Made by a program: the position numbers and the translations under genes
In this document: one piece after another, positions 16,478 to 24,781 of the stretch
Numbering within the stretch: the stretch's first letter is position 1
How the letters are laid out: each line of letters starts with the position of its first letter
The notes under the pieces: generated by a model
Databases searched by the model: none
What the model was told of the DNA's origin: nothing
Seen by the model: only the letters and a program-made list of their open reading frames with translations
Assembly (NCBI GenBank): GCA_963849065.1
Contig: CAWKFM010000005.1
Span: 1 to 64,000 of the forward strand
Direction: 5' to 3'
Source of the DNA: TOLSYN sp963849065
GTDB taxonomy: Bacteria > Acidobacteriota > Terriglobia > Terriglobales > Acidobacteriaceae
DNA: 64,000 nucleotides

Positions 16478-17182
16478 CTACCTCTTCGATGGGTAGTCGA
16501 GCGCCCGATAATCCTCACAAACGCCGATCCGGCCAGAGACCGGGAGCGGACGAATTAGACAAACCACCCTCCGAGGTAAATGTGAAGGTCGTGGTGATAC
16601 ATGGTCGAGGGTCTTGGCGTAAGTCAGCCGTTGATGGATACGGTCGTACTTTCCACGCGGGATGAGGGTGAACTTCGAAAACCCGGCTGTATAGAGATTG
16701 TACAGGTCGATCAGACGGCTTTTCGGAGTGACGGGTCCTTCTTGATCCGAGGACGATTCCTTGTCAAACAGATCCCAGTTGCCGCGCTCGAAATGAACCC
16801 GGCAACGTTCTGCATACTGGAAATCCTTCCGCACGAATAGTTGGCGTAGGCCTTCGTCCTCTCGGCATTTATCCAAGTCGTAGCGGCCGAACGAGGCGAT
16901 AGACGGACTAATGAAGTCCGGCATGCTTGCCGGCACAACGATCTCATCACTGAAGGTCAGGGTCTCGACGGCGCCATCCTCGTCATCCGCCCATTTCCCG
17001 TTCTGCGGGTCACAGAATTTGAAGGACGCCTTTTTCTGATCGAGGTCGAGGATATAGGTGTTGACGACACCACAGGTCGGACAGGGGAAGGAATGCTTTT
17101 GCATGTCCTTGTGGCCGATCTGGGTGCGCGTGATAATCTTCGAACCGCACGAGACGCAAACGATAGGGCTGCGAACTGTCAT
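16478..17182 (-). CDS. Zinc-ribbon hypothetical protein
   Basis: 234 residues beginning with a zinc ribbon: CVSCGSK at residues 9-15 and CPTCG at about 34-38. The middle is acidic and not recognised. The last 45 residues (from about RLTYAKTLDHV) are Arg/Pro/Leu-rich and differ in character from the rest, which suggests a frameshifted or replaced C-terminus. It converges on the XRE/ImmA pair and is divergent from the metalloprotease gene. No function is assigned. Confidence 0.55.
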   Translation of the reverse strand: MTVRSPIVCVSCGSKIITRTQIGHKDMQKHSFPCPTCGVVNTYILDLDQKKASFKFCDPQNGKWADDEDGAVETLTFSDEIVVPASMPDFISPSIASFGRYDLDKCREDEGLRQLFVRKDFQYAERCRVHFERGNWDLFDKESSSDQEGPVTPKSRLIDLYNLYTAGFSKFTLIPRGKYDRIHQRLTYAKTLDHVSPRPSHLPRRVVCLIRPLPVSGRIGVCEDYRALDYPSKR

Positions 17183-17317
17183 ACAGAGGAATTATCTCAA
17201 CCGGCAGCGCGCAAACGCTAGAGTGGACAGAAAACGGCGTCCTGGGAACGCACCAGGGAGCCTTCGGCCAGACCACGCGCAACTCGAAAATCAAACCGCG
17301 GATACCAAGAGGCACAC

Positions 17318-17366
17318 GGCTCAGTTCGATGAGGTGATTCCAATGGATTCGGCGCGTGAGCTTTGA
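17318..17366 (+). pseudogene. Diverged remnant of a VWA-protein 3' end
   Basis: The frame ending at the TGA at 17364-17366 reads ADTKRHTAQFDEVIPM, matching AATKVHQAPFGEVIPM at the end of the 19881-20297 VWA copy at 11 of 16 positions. The nucleotide match is also clear around TGAGGTGATTCC. Only the tail is left. It sits immediately upstream of the metalloprotease gene, the same relation the other two VWA tails have to their cargo. Confidence 0.5.
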
Positions 17367-17404
17367 GCCGTAGCCGGGTTGGGGGACGCAAGGAGAGGCT
17401 CAGC

Positions 17405-18532
17405 ATGAGAACTCGTACCATAGATAGATTGTGGTCGCGTAGCTTTAGCCTGCTGTGGGGTCAGATTGCGAGCGATCCACGTCTGCGATGGTTCCCGCCC
17501 CGGCCAGAGCTTGTTCTGTCTGATTCAAGTGATCCTGATATGGTGGCTCAAATCTCCGGAGATGCTCCTCCGCGGATCGAAATTTCAAGAGCTTTCATCC
17601 TTGATCTTCGAACAGAACTGCAGGTCCATCGAGAATCGATCCATAGCCTTCTCCCAAGCTCAATTCAGATGCTTGGCGTAAGACCGAGAGATGCGGTTGC
17701 CGCCGTCGAGGAGTTGTTGTGCTCCTTTGTGCTTTTGCATGAATCTTTTCATCTGCTCGGTGGCCATCTCGCTTGGCTTAATCGGAGCCCAAAGGACCAC
17801 AACCTCGAATTCAACGAATTCAGCCTTGGCATGTCGTCCATCGGCACGGTGTCATCCGTTTCGAGAAAGCGAGCCCTTTATGGCAAAGTCGCGCAAGCAT
17901 ACATGCTGGAGACCGAAGCAGATTGCACCGCCCTGCAATGGATACTTCAATCGACGTATCCTCGCACATTCATACGTCTGTTCGGTAGGGACGCGGTCCG
18001 CATTAATGATCTCCCTGCTTGGAAGAGAGTCGGAGCTTTCCGTTTGGTAACGGCAGCACTATGGCTTGCTCTGCGCCGCATGGAAAGGAGTCGAGCAACA
18101 TGGATAGCGGAGGTTTCCGAGACACATCCTCTACCCGGCGCTCGCCTCCTTGCCGGGATAGGTACTTTGCTCCAAGAATACGCGCGGATCTCGGGGCTTA
18201 AATTTGACGACCAAGGTGGTGGGCACCATGTTCTCAGCGCGAGGGATGCCCAATCCATGCCCACTTTTTTTCGGCGTGTGTTAAAGCCGGTTCTGAAGGC
18301 GGACTGGAGTCCGGGGAGCCTGTTTGTGGAGCGAGGCACATTGGAAGCCAGCCTCCTTGTGTTGCTTCCCGATTATGCTAACTACCTATCAAATCTGCCG
18401 ATGCGGACGGCCGCAGGGCGTGAGCTACTCCGGATGGAACATGTCAGGAGGACGATGTATAAGCGATTGGCGGCTTACAGGCATTTTCCCGTCATCGAAC
18501 TCTTGCCTCTCGAAGACGCGAAATCCAGTTAA
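17405..18532 (+). CDS. M48-like zinc metalloprotease-type protein
   Basis: 375 residues with HESFH (residues 112-116) as an HExxH zinc site, ETEAD (169-173) placed to give the third glutamate ligand, and SETHPLPGAR (about 239-248), which resembles the substrate-site THP motif of M48 peptidases. I see no clear membrane segment, so it is probably cytosolic. The ATG at 17405 follows GGAGAGG; an upstream TTG at 17363 is less likely. It is on the same strand as the unknown gene 185 bp downstream, and the two are enclosed by VWA tail copies. Its substrate is unknown; the neighbour is one possibility. Confidence 0.7.
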   Translation: MRTRTIDRLWSRSFSLLWGQIASDPRLRWFPPRPELVLSDSSDPDMVAQISGDAPPRIEISRAFILDLRTELQVHRESIHSLLPSSIQMLGVRPRDAVAAVEELLCSFVLLHESFHLLGGHLAWLNRSPKDHNLEFNEFSLGMSSIGTVSSVSRKRALYGKVAQAYMLETEADCTALQWILQSTYPRTFIRLFGRDAVRINDLPAWKRVGAFRLVTAALWLALRRMERSRATWIAEVSETHPLPGARLLAGIGTLLQEYARISGLKFDDQGGGHHVLSARDAQSMPTFFRRVLKPVLKADWSPGSLFVERGTLEASLLVLLPDYANYLSNLPMRTAAGRELLRMEHVRRTMYKRLAAYRHFPVIELLPLEDAKSS

Positions 18533-18717
18533 AAACGGCGGATCGAGCAAGAGCAGAGGATGACTCGAAGAACGGTCCTACTCGGGCGCGCCGGCGTTCA
18601 GATTGCTTCTCCCTTCAGCGACCGCGGCAATGTATATGCAAAATCTAGAACAGAATCGAACCGGTGCGGTATAGTGGGCGTGCTGCTCGACTTTCTGACT
18701 GATTCCCGGGAGGCTCT

Positions 18718-19776
18718 GTGAGTTTGACAACCAAGGATTGGGATGTGCTCCCAGCGAAGAACCTCACTGTCCAATCGAGCTGGCGAAAGAATGGTAACCG
18801 CTACTCTGCGATCAGGGCACGAATACTCATAGTGCGCCATGAACTGGATGAGTACCGTGACGGCAACGTGAAAGAGAGCCATCCGATCTCGGTCGACTCG
18901 ATTTCGATTGTGACTTCGCACCAGACGATTACCGTCCTGACCGATACGATGACGGCAGGTCTCCGTTTCGCGGTTTCCCAGCGTGTGCTGGATCAACTCT
19001 CCTCGAAGGTCACCCTCGAATTCGGTGCCAAGGCCCCAGGATACTCCGGCAAACTCGGGTCCGAGCTCCTTTCGAAAGAAGAGTACGAGTTCAGCCAAAC
19101 TACGGAAGAGAATCTGAGTGGGACGAAATCCTTCCAGATCTCGGAGAGCGAAGAGAAAACGCACACGATAACGTTGAACCCGGGACTGGCACGTGAGGCG
19201 AAGCTGCGGCGGCGGTACTGGCCACGGCGCTGGGATGTGTATATCCACTCTTTTGAAGCCATCGAATTTGAGTACAAAAGGCGCTGGTTCTGGCGCGATG
19301 TGCGCAGAACGATGAAGACCGCAGAGCTACAGATCGTAGGCTGGCCACTTTTTTCGATGACCTACTATGAGCCCCAGACCAACCTAGTCGTCACCTACGA
19401 GCCGATAGCAAATGAGCTGACCGAACCCGATGAGGTTCTGGTTTCCGCGTTGATTGAACCTATGCCGAGAGCAGCGGTGCCCCAGCTGCCAAGTTTGTCC
19501 GATCTGGCAAAGCTTGCCTTTCCGGTCACGCCGGAAGAACGGGTGCATTCACAGGAGTACGCCGTCGCTCGAAGGGGGGCGGGTGTTGGCGGGACAGCTG
19601 CTGGTGGTGGTTTTGGTTTCGCACCCAAAGGCCAAGTATTCGGTTTCAAGAGCGCACCTGCCAGGAAGGGCGTAAAGAAGGCTGCCAAGAAAGCTACGAA
19701 GAAAGCCACGGCCAAGAGAGCTGTGAAGAAGGTTGCTAAGAGGGCGGGGAGCAAGAAAGCAACGGCAAAGAAGTAG
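18718..19776 (+). CDS. Unknown protein with beta-rich body and histone-like Lys/Ala tail
   Basis: 352 residues, not recognised. The first 250 residues appear beta-rich; residues about 95-165 are unusually rich in Ser, Thr and Glu with alternating polarity (SQTTEENLSGTKSF), which loosely recalls the stem region of aerolysin-type pore formers. That comparison is weak. A Gly-rich linker (GTAAGGGFGFAPKG) leads to a 35-residue Lys/Ala tail (KKAAKKATKKATAK) like histone H1-type tails, expected to bind nucleic acid or acidic membrane. Start GTG after GGGAGG. It pairs with the upstream metalloprotease gene by position. Confidence 0.6.
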   Translation: MSLTTKDWDVLPAKNLTVQSSWRKNGNRYSAIRARILIVRHELDEYRDGNVKESHPISVDSISIVTSHQTITVLTDTMTAGLRFAVSQRVLDQLSSKVTLEFGAKAPGYSGKLGSELLSKEEYEFSQTTEENLSGTKSFQISESEEKTHTITLNPGLAREAKLRRRYWPRRWDVYIHSFEAIEFEYKRRWFWRDVRRTMKTAELQIVGWPLFSMTYYEPQTNLVVTYEPIANELTEPDEVLVSALIEPMPRAAVPQLPSLSDLAKLAFPVTPEERVHSQEYAVARRGAGVGGTAAGGGFGFAPKGQVFGFKSAPARKGVKKAAKKATKKATAKRAVKKVAKRAGSKKATAKK

Positions 19777-19880
19777 ACACCCGGATGGGGAGATTTGACT
19801 CGGCTTCGTGATCATCAGGAGCTTGGCCAGCTATTCCGATCCTATTCCACTGCAGTTGCCGAACAGAAAATGGATCCCTA

Positions 19881-20297
19881 CTATACCTGCCAAGCATTCG
19901 CAAGGATGGCGTGGGTGAAATAGTGGTCGGCGTGGACTGCTCAGGCTCGATCAACCGTCGGCAGCTTGGGCTCTTCCAGGATGAACTGAACTCCATCATC
20001 TCGGAGCGGCGGCCCCTACGGGTGCATGTGCTCTATTTCGACACCCGAGTCCATAACGCCGCCGTCTTTGAACAAGGCGAGCCGATTACGCTCGAACCAG
20101 TGGGCGGCGGCGGGACCAGCTTCTGCCCCTGCATTGAATACATCGAAGAGAAGTGCATCCAGCCGCAAGCGCTCGTGGTCTTCACCGACCTTGAGGGCTC
20201 CTTCCCAAACGCTGCACCTAACCATCCAGTCCTATGGGCGGCTACCAAGGTTCACCAGGCACCATTCGGTGAGGTGATTCCCATGGCTGCCGCATAG
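19881..20297 (+). pseudogene. Second copy of the VWA gene 3' end (417 bp)
   Basis: Aligns without gaps to 8665-9081 at roughly 90 percent identity, keeps the MIDAS DCSGS and the EVIPM...AA stop, and lacks the 5' two thirds of the gene. The upstream sequence changes abruptly at 19880. An ATG-like start is missing in the usual place, though a GTG near 19911 could begin a 128-residue VWA-only peptide. It is best read as a duplicated gene tail left by recombination or insertion. Confidence 0.85.
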
Positions 20298-20712
20298 GTT
20301 ATCGCAGCAGGAGCTAGAATTCTTGGCTGACCTCGTCAAGAACTGGGAAAGTAAAAATACTGGGCAGCAGGCCAAAATGAATTGCCCGCCGAATTTCCAC
20401 GGCCGGGCCTGTAGCTCAACGGTCAGAGCAGAGGACTCACAATCCAGAATTGCCACTTTGGACTGAAGAGTACCACCTTGTAAGTGATTGGAAATTAAGA
20501 GGCGGGCGAGAATCGGTACTCGCCCGTATCACTCCAGATAAGCCACTACCCGCTACAGTTTTCGCTGCACGCTTGCCGAGCAATTTCCTCACTGCCTTAT
20601 CCATACGAAACGATCAGTTTAGCCGGTGTAGCCGGCAGTCGCAGATAGGGCCGAGATACGTGAGCTATTCAGGTATCATTAGACGGCGCAGGACCGCAGA
20701 ATCGGAATCATC
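20298..20712. other. Gap upstream of the kinase/cyclase pair
   Basis: No protein gene is supported. It holds a tRNA 5'-half fragment (20405-20445) and, further right, the presumed promoter region of the downstream pair; I cannot name -35/-10 boxes with confidence. Confidence 0.4.
20405..20445 (+). pseudogene. tRNA 5' half remnant (Met/Ile-CAT-like)
   Basis: GGGCCTGTAGCTCAACGGTC is a standard acceptor stem plus D-arm, and the following 20 bases form the 5' side of an anticodon arm with the loop ACTCACAAT (CAC where a CAT would be expected). The sequence then diverges, with no variable loop, T-arm or 3' acceptor strand. It is about 110 bp after the VWA tail copy and is probably debris from an integration into a tRNA gene. 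Confidence 0.6.
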
Positions 20713-22518
20713 ATGCCCATCAAAGAGAGTCCCCAGCACGAATGTCTATTACTTGTCCCGCATATTCCCGACTACCGCCCTGTCCATAATGCGCTTCGCG
20801 AGGCGGCGAAACATGCCGCCTTCCATATCACCACACCCAAAGATATGAACGCACTGGGCTTGTTTGAGCCAATAGCCGCGATCCATGACTTGATACTCCG
20901 GGCAGATATCGTCGTTGCAGATCTATCGCTCCCAAACCCAAACATTGCTTACGAAGTGGGCATAGCTCACTCCAGTGGGAAGCCCGCTCTTCTTTTAGCA
21001 GAGAGGTCGGAATCACGCCAACTCTTTCTGCCTGATGCTCCACACTTGATGTACGAGCGAACCCAATCCGGGCTCGCGAAGCTCGAGCAGAAGTTCCGGG
21101 GCCTCCTTGAGGATTTTAAAAAGTCTCCGAGAAGCTTTGCCGCGTCGTTCCTTCCGATGCGACCCGCCGCTGTCCCGTTCATTGATCTAGGAAAGTTGGA
21201 ACCGAGAGAATTCGAGAACTTGTGTTTCGAATTGCTGACCCAAATCGGCTTCCGCAGGGTCGAATGGGAAATGGAGGTTCACGGGATCGATGCTGTTGCC
21301 TCATTGAGGAAGAAAGATCCTGACGGCTTTGATTACCAAGAGTTGTGGCTAATATCGTTTGGCACACACGCACCGTTCGAAATGCTATTTGAGATGGCTG
21401 GAGATCCTGAGTTCCTGTTCAGCAAAATACTTGGACGACGGGAATTCAGGGAAATGAACTTTCGAGTTGACACACCGCCAACGTTCTTGTTCATTCCGTT
21501 CCGCGGCGAGGTACCGCCAGGGATCAGTGAACGAGATTCGCGCAGGAGACTCCGGGAGCGAACTTTCGGTCGATGCCGAGTGCGCGTCTGGAACACCGAA
21601 CACTTGGTTAACCTAATTCAGCAATACCCTCAACTTGCGCAGAAGTATTTTTCTGAACAAGGCCGAGCCCAATCGCAGAATCGCAAGACAGCAGAAGAGC
21701 TGTACGCGGAGAATGTGCAACTGACCGAGCGTCAACTCCAATTTACCGAGCGTCAGCAAGCCCTGATAGCTGCTCTTCAGGAGGAGAAGGAAAAGAGGGC
21801 TAGAGCTGAACGCGATGCGGTTTGGAAAGACCTTTCTTTTACCGCCGCACACAAGCTCGGAAATCCAGTCTTTGCGTTGGAGACGGATTTGCAGGCTCTC
21901 AAGAGACGAATCGCGGATGCATCGCCTGATGCTGCGGAAGTCGCCGACGAAATGGGATCATCTATTGAGAAAGCAAAATCAATCATTGAGCAGTTCAAGT
22001 CGCTGACTAAAGCCCAAGATATCTGTCCGCAGACCATCAGTATCTCGCCGCTCATACTAGCAGCATGTCGAGTGGCCGAACAAAACGGAGTCCAGGTACA
22101 GATTCAACAACCTGAGCAGCTACCACAAGTTTTAGCGGACAGCGGTCGAATGACTGAGTGTTTCGACGAATTAGTTGCCAATTCTCTTCACTGGCTTGAC
22201 AAACCGGAGAAAAAGATTTTCATCGTCATTGATCTGCCAAAACAGAAGGAGTTGCCTGAGTCGCTCGAACACGGTCGTCCTTATATGAAGATTGTTTTTG
22301 CTGACAATGGGTGCGGTGTACGAGCTGATCTAAAGCGCAAGATCTTTAATCCTTTCTTCACAACACACCCTCATGGAACTGGCCTCGGCTTATCTCTCGT
22401 AGAGAGAATTGTCGAGGGGCATGGTGGGTCCATTGTGGAGAATGGAAAACCTGGCGAAGGGGCCTCATTCGAAATCTTCCTTCCTATCCTTCCAAAGAAC
22501 AAGCGAAAGGAATCCTGA
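20713..22518 (+). CDS. Histidine kinase fused to nucleoside-deoxyribosyltransferase/TIR-like and Mrr-like domains
   Basis: 601 residues. Residues 11-100 are a nucleoside deoxyribosyltransferase/TIR-like fold: ADIVVADLS (64-72), NPNIAYEVGIAHSSGKP (75-91), with Glu81 in the place of the catalytic glutamate. Residues about 160-215 resemble an Mrr-type nuclease (LEPREFENLCFELLTQIGF, then GIDAVA with Asp193), but the expected Lys of the E-x-K pair is not seen. A coiled coil (about 325-370) leads to a kinase core: H-box AAHKLGNPV (His380), N-box ELVANSLHW, DNGCG (531-535), FNPFF and GTGLGLS. No transmembrane segment, so it is cytosolic. The stop overlaps the ATG of the receiver-cyclase gene (TGATG), its likely phosphotransfer partner. 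NDT/TIR-like and Mrr-like domains occur widely in anti-phage effectors; joining them to a kinase is unusual. Confidence 0.8.
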   Translation: MPIKESPQHECLLLVPHIPDYRPVHNALREAAKHAAFHITTPKDMNALGLFEPIAAIHDLILRADIVVADLSLPNPNIAYEVGIAHSSGKPALLLAERSESRQLFLPDAPHLMYERTQSGLAKLEQKFRGLLEDFKKSPRSFAASFLPMRPAAVPFIDLGKLEPREFENLCFELLTQIGFRRVEWEMEVHGIDAVASLRKKDPDGFDYQELWLISFGTHAPFEMLFEMAGDPEFLFSKILGRREFREMNFRVDTPPTFLFIPFRGEVPPGISERDSRRRLRERTFGRCRVRVWNTEHLVNLIQQYPQLAQKYFSEQGRAQSQNRKTAEELYAENVQLTERQLQFTERQQALIAALQEEKEKRARAERDAVWKDLSFTAAHKLGNPVFALETDLQALKRRIADASPDAAEVADEMGSSIEKAKSIIEQFKSLTKAQDICPQTISISPLILAACRVAEQNGVQVQIQQPEQLPQVLADSGRMTECFDELVANSLHWLDKPEKKIFIVIDLPKQKELPESLEHGRPYMKIVFADNGCGVRADLKRKIFNPFFTTHPHGTGLGLSLVERIVEGHGGSIVENGKPGEGASFEIFLPILPKNKRKES

Positions 22519-23603
22519 TGCCTAGCGTGTTGATCGTTGATGATGAACCAGAGAATCTGAAATCATTAAAGAGATTTCTCGAAGACAGAGATGCGACGTT
22601 GGTCGTTAGTACGGCGAGCAACGAGGCCGAAGCATTGGCAATCCTCAACGGAACTCCGCCGGACGTGATAATCAGCGATCTGGTCATGACAACGGATCAA
22701 GGGGGAATGGAAGTTCTTGTGCAGGCGAAGTTGAAGGACCCTCTGATCATGGTCATACTCATAACTGCCTTCGAGAAGAAGCTCGAGCGGTATCGTGCAT
22801 TCGAATTGGGAGCGTTTGACTGCGTGCAAAAAAACGTTCCTGGTGTGATTGCAGCCGAGGAAATCCTTGTGAAAACCAAAGCGGCAATCCGGTTCCGTGA
22901 TCTTGCAAGGCAGCAGGTGGAGAATGAGAGGCGATTGACCTTTCTGAAGCGCTATTTCGATCCGCGCGTCTTCGGGACTATCGAGCAGAATCCAGAGTTG
23001 CTCAACGTGGCGAACCGGGTTTTGACGATCTGCTTCTGGGACATCCGCGGGTTTTCGCTTCTTTGCGAGATTCTCAAGGCTCACCCAACATTAATTTCGG
23101 GTTTCCTGCGTGAATATTTCAAGGCATCCGCAGAGGTCATATTCGACCACGGTGGTGTCTTGGACAAGTACATTGGAGACGGCGTTATGGCTATTTTTGG
23201 CGCGCTTAACGGCCACACAGATGAGCAGTGTGCTATCGACGCAGTAAATGCGAGCGTTCAATTGAGGCGTCGATTCGCGCAGCTCTTGAAACCTTGGAAA
23301 GAACAGTGGGCTCTCTACACGCCGCAGCAGATCAACATCGGCCTTGGCTGCGGGCTTCATACCGGGGAAGCATTGGTTGGCAATGTTGGAACGGATATGA
23401 GAGACCATTACACAGCGCTGGGTCCGAATGTTAACTTCGCTCAAAGGCTAGAATCGCGTGCCGCAAAAGGCCAGATCCTGGTCTCAGCATCCACCGAACA
23501 GAGAATCAGAGGCCATTTCGCGATGGAAGCGGCCGGAATGATTAATGACGTCAAGAACATGCCAGGTGATTTCCCGATATTCTCAGTCGTCGCACCCGAA
23601 TAG
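22518..23603 (+). CDS. Response regulator receiver domain fused to a class III nucleotide cyclase
   Basis: 361 residues. The N-terminal receiver domain has the acidic pair D8/D9, phosphoacceptor Asp54 (DVIISDLVM), Thr83 and Lys105. After a short coiled linker comes a cyclase homology domain: metal Asp175 (CFWDIRGFS), metal Asp221 (KYIGDGVMAIFG) and the NVNFAQRLE segment that carries the transition-state Asn and Arg. The usual DYT specificity motif reads HYT, with His297 where adenylate cyclases mostly have Asp. It should convert a nucleoside triphosphate to a cyclic mononucleotide when phosphorylated by the upstream kinase. The product base is uncertain. No cyclic-nucleotide-binding effector gene is adjacent. 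Confidence 0.85.
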   Translation: MPSVLIVDDEPENLKSLKRFLEDRDATLVVSTASNEAEALAILNGTPPDVIISDLVMTTDQGGMEVLVQAKLKDPLIMVILITAFEKKLERYRAFELGAFDCVQKNVPGVIAAEEILVKTKAAIRFRDLARQQVENERRLTFLKRYFDPRVFGTIEQNPELLNVANRVLTICFWDIRGFSLLCEILKAHPTLISGFLREYFKASAEVIFDHGGVLDKYIGDGVMAIFGALNGHTDEQCAIDAVNASVQLRRRFAQLLKPWKEQWALYTPQQINIGLGCGLHTGEALVGNVGTDMRDHYTALGPNVNFAQRLESRAAKGQILVSASTEQRIRGHFAMEAAGMINDVKNMPGDFPIFSVVAPE

Positions 23604-23676
23604 GAAGCGTTCACGTGGAGCGGCAGATGCTAGAGCTAGCGCTCACACTGCTTTTTAACAGTCTTCCAGATGGTCT

Positions 23677-23706
23677 GGGCAGCGATCTACGGTCGCTGCC
23701 CTTTTT
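23677..23706 (+). terminator. Rho-independent terminator after the kinase/cyclase operon
   Basis: A perfect 9-bp stem GGGCAGCGA/TCGCTGCCC with a 7-base loop is followed directly by TTTTT. It lies 74 bp after the cyclase stop. Confidence 0.9.
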
Positions 23707-23801
23707 GCAAGCACCGGCTTTCCAAAGCAGGGCGTAAGCGGGTTCGTCTTGCCTGTGGAACTCATCCTAATGGGCCTTTGCCTTTTGAGTTTTAGGTCCA
23801 C

Positions 23802-23933
23802 TCAATCGTGGTACCAGTACTCGACGCCGGGATTGTTGAAATATCCCTGAGGCCTGTCGTTCTCGTTCACGCCGTCATGTGCTTGGCGTCGATGACATAG
23901 GCACCGGCGGCGGAGATGGCATCGCCATGCGGA
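23802..23933 (-). pseudogene. C-terminal remnant of an unrecognised protein
   Basis: On the minus strand one frame reads GDAISAAGAYVIDAKH and, after an apparent one-base shift, another reads DGVNENDRPQGYFNNPGVEY up to a stop. The join looks like the broken end of a real gene. I do not recognise the family. Confidence 0.35.
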
Positions 23934-24091
23934 TCATTCACCGTGCCGGGGCGCACCATTGCCACGTGCCCATACCCGGGTGATTTTGGCATTCTGAACT
24001 GGCCCACTTCGGCGGTTTGTTTTGGCCCACCCCTGGACACAGCAAACTTCTATTCTGGATTTGAGCGTGAGCTTGGATCTGGAGGCTGGGG

Positions 24092-24781
24092 TTGGACTGG
24101 AGAGCCAAGGTGGAGCTATTCGAGCAGATTCGGTTGGAGTATGAGTTCGGGGTAGGCACGATCCAGGGCGTGGCGCGGAAACTGCGTGTACATCGGCGGG
24201 TGGTGCGTGAAGCGATCCAGAGCGCGATACCAGCGCGGCGCAAGAAGACGGAACGACCGTATATGAAGATGGCTCCGGCAGTCGAGTTCATCGACGCGAT
24301 TCTGGAAGCAGATCGCAAGGCTCCGCGGAAGCAGCGGCACACGGCAAGACGCATCTGGGACGGCATTCGCGAAGAGGTGCCGGGATGCACGGCGGCGGGT
24401 CGCACGGTGGGGCAGTATGTGGAGCATCGCAAAGAGGCGCTGGGACTGGCTCGTCGCGAGACCTTTGTGCCGCAGAGCTACGACTGGGGCGTGGAAGCAC
24501 AGGTCGATTGGTATGAAGCCTATGCCGATCTGGATGGCGAACGGGTCAAGCTCCAGGTTTTCGAGATGCGTTCGATGGCCAGCGGAGCGGCCTATCATCG
24601 CGCTTATCTGCGAGCCACGCAGCAGGCGTTTCTGGAAGCCCACGAGTTGGCATTCCATTACTTCGGCGGCGTCTTCCGCCGCCTTCGCCACGATAACCTT
24701 TCGAGTGCGGTGAAAAAGATCTTACGCGGCTACGAGCGCGAGATGACTGCTCGCTTCATCGCTTTCCCAAGGAGTATGTAG
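24092..24781 (+). pseudogene. istA: IS21-family transposase IstA, truncated
   Basis: 229 residues match the N-terminal half of IstA, normally about 500 residues: an N-terminal helix-turn-helix (GVARKLRVHRRVVREAI), the first DDE aspartate in EAQVDWYEA and the second in RLRHDNLSSAVKK. The frame then jumps to a stop where the third catalytic residue and C-terminus should follow, and no istB follows. Apparent terminal motifs (TGGCCCA near 24000 and 24030) lie upstream. The element cannot transpose by itself. Confidence 0.8.

Noticed and set aside
19911..20297. A genuine short VWA gene
   Set aside because: It aligns gap-free with the tail of the full gene at 7852-9081 and begins where homology begins, so a duplicated tail is the simpler reading.
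20713..22518. Ordinary soluble sensor kinase
   Set aside because: The N-terminal 215 residues carry clear NDT/TIR-like and Mrr-like patterns in place of a PAS, GAF or other usual sensor.
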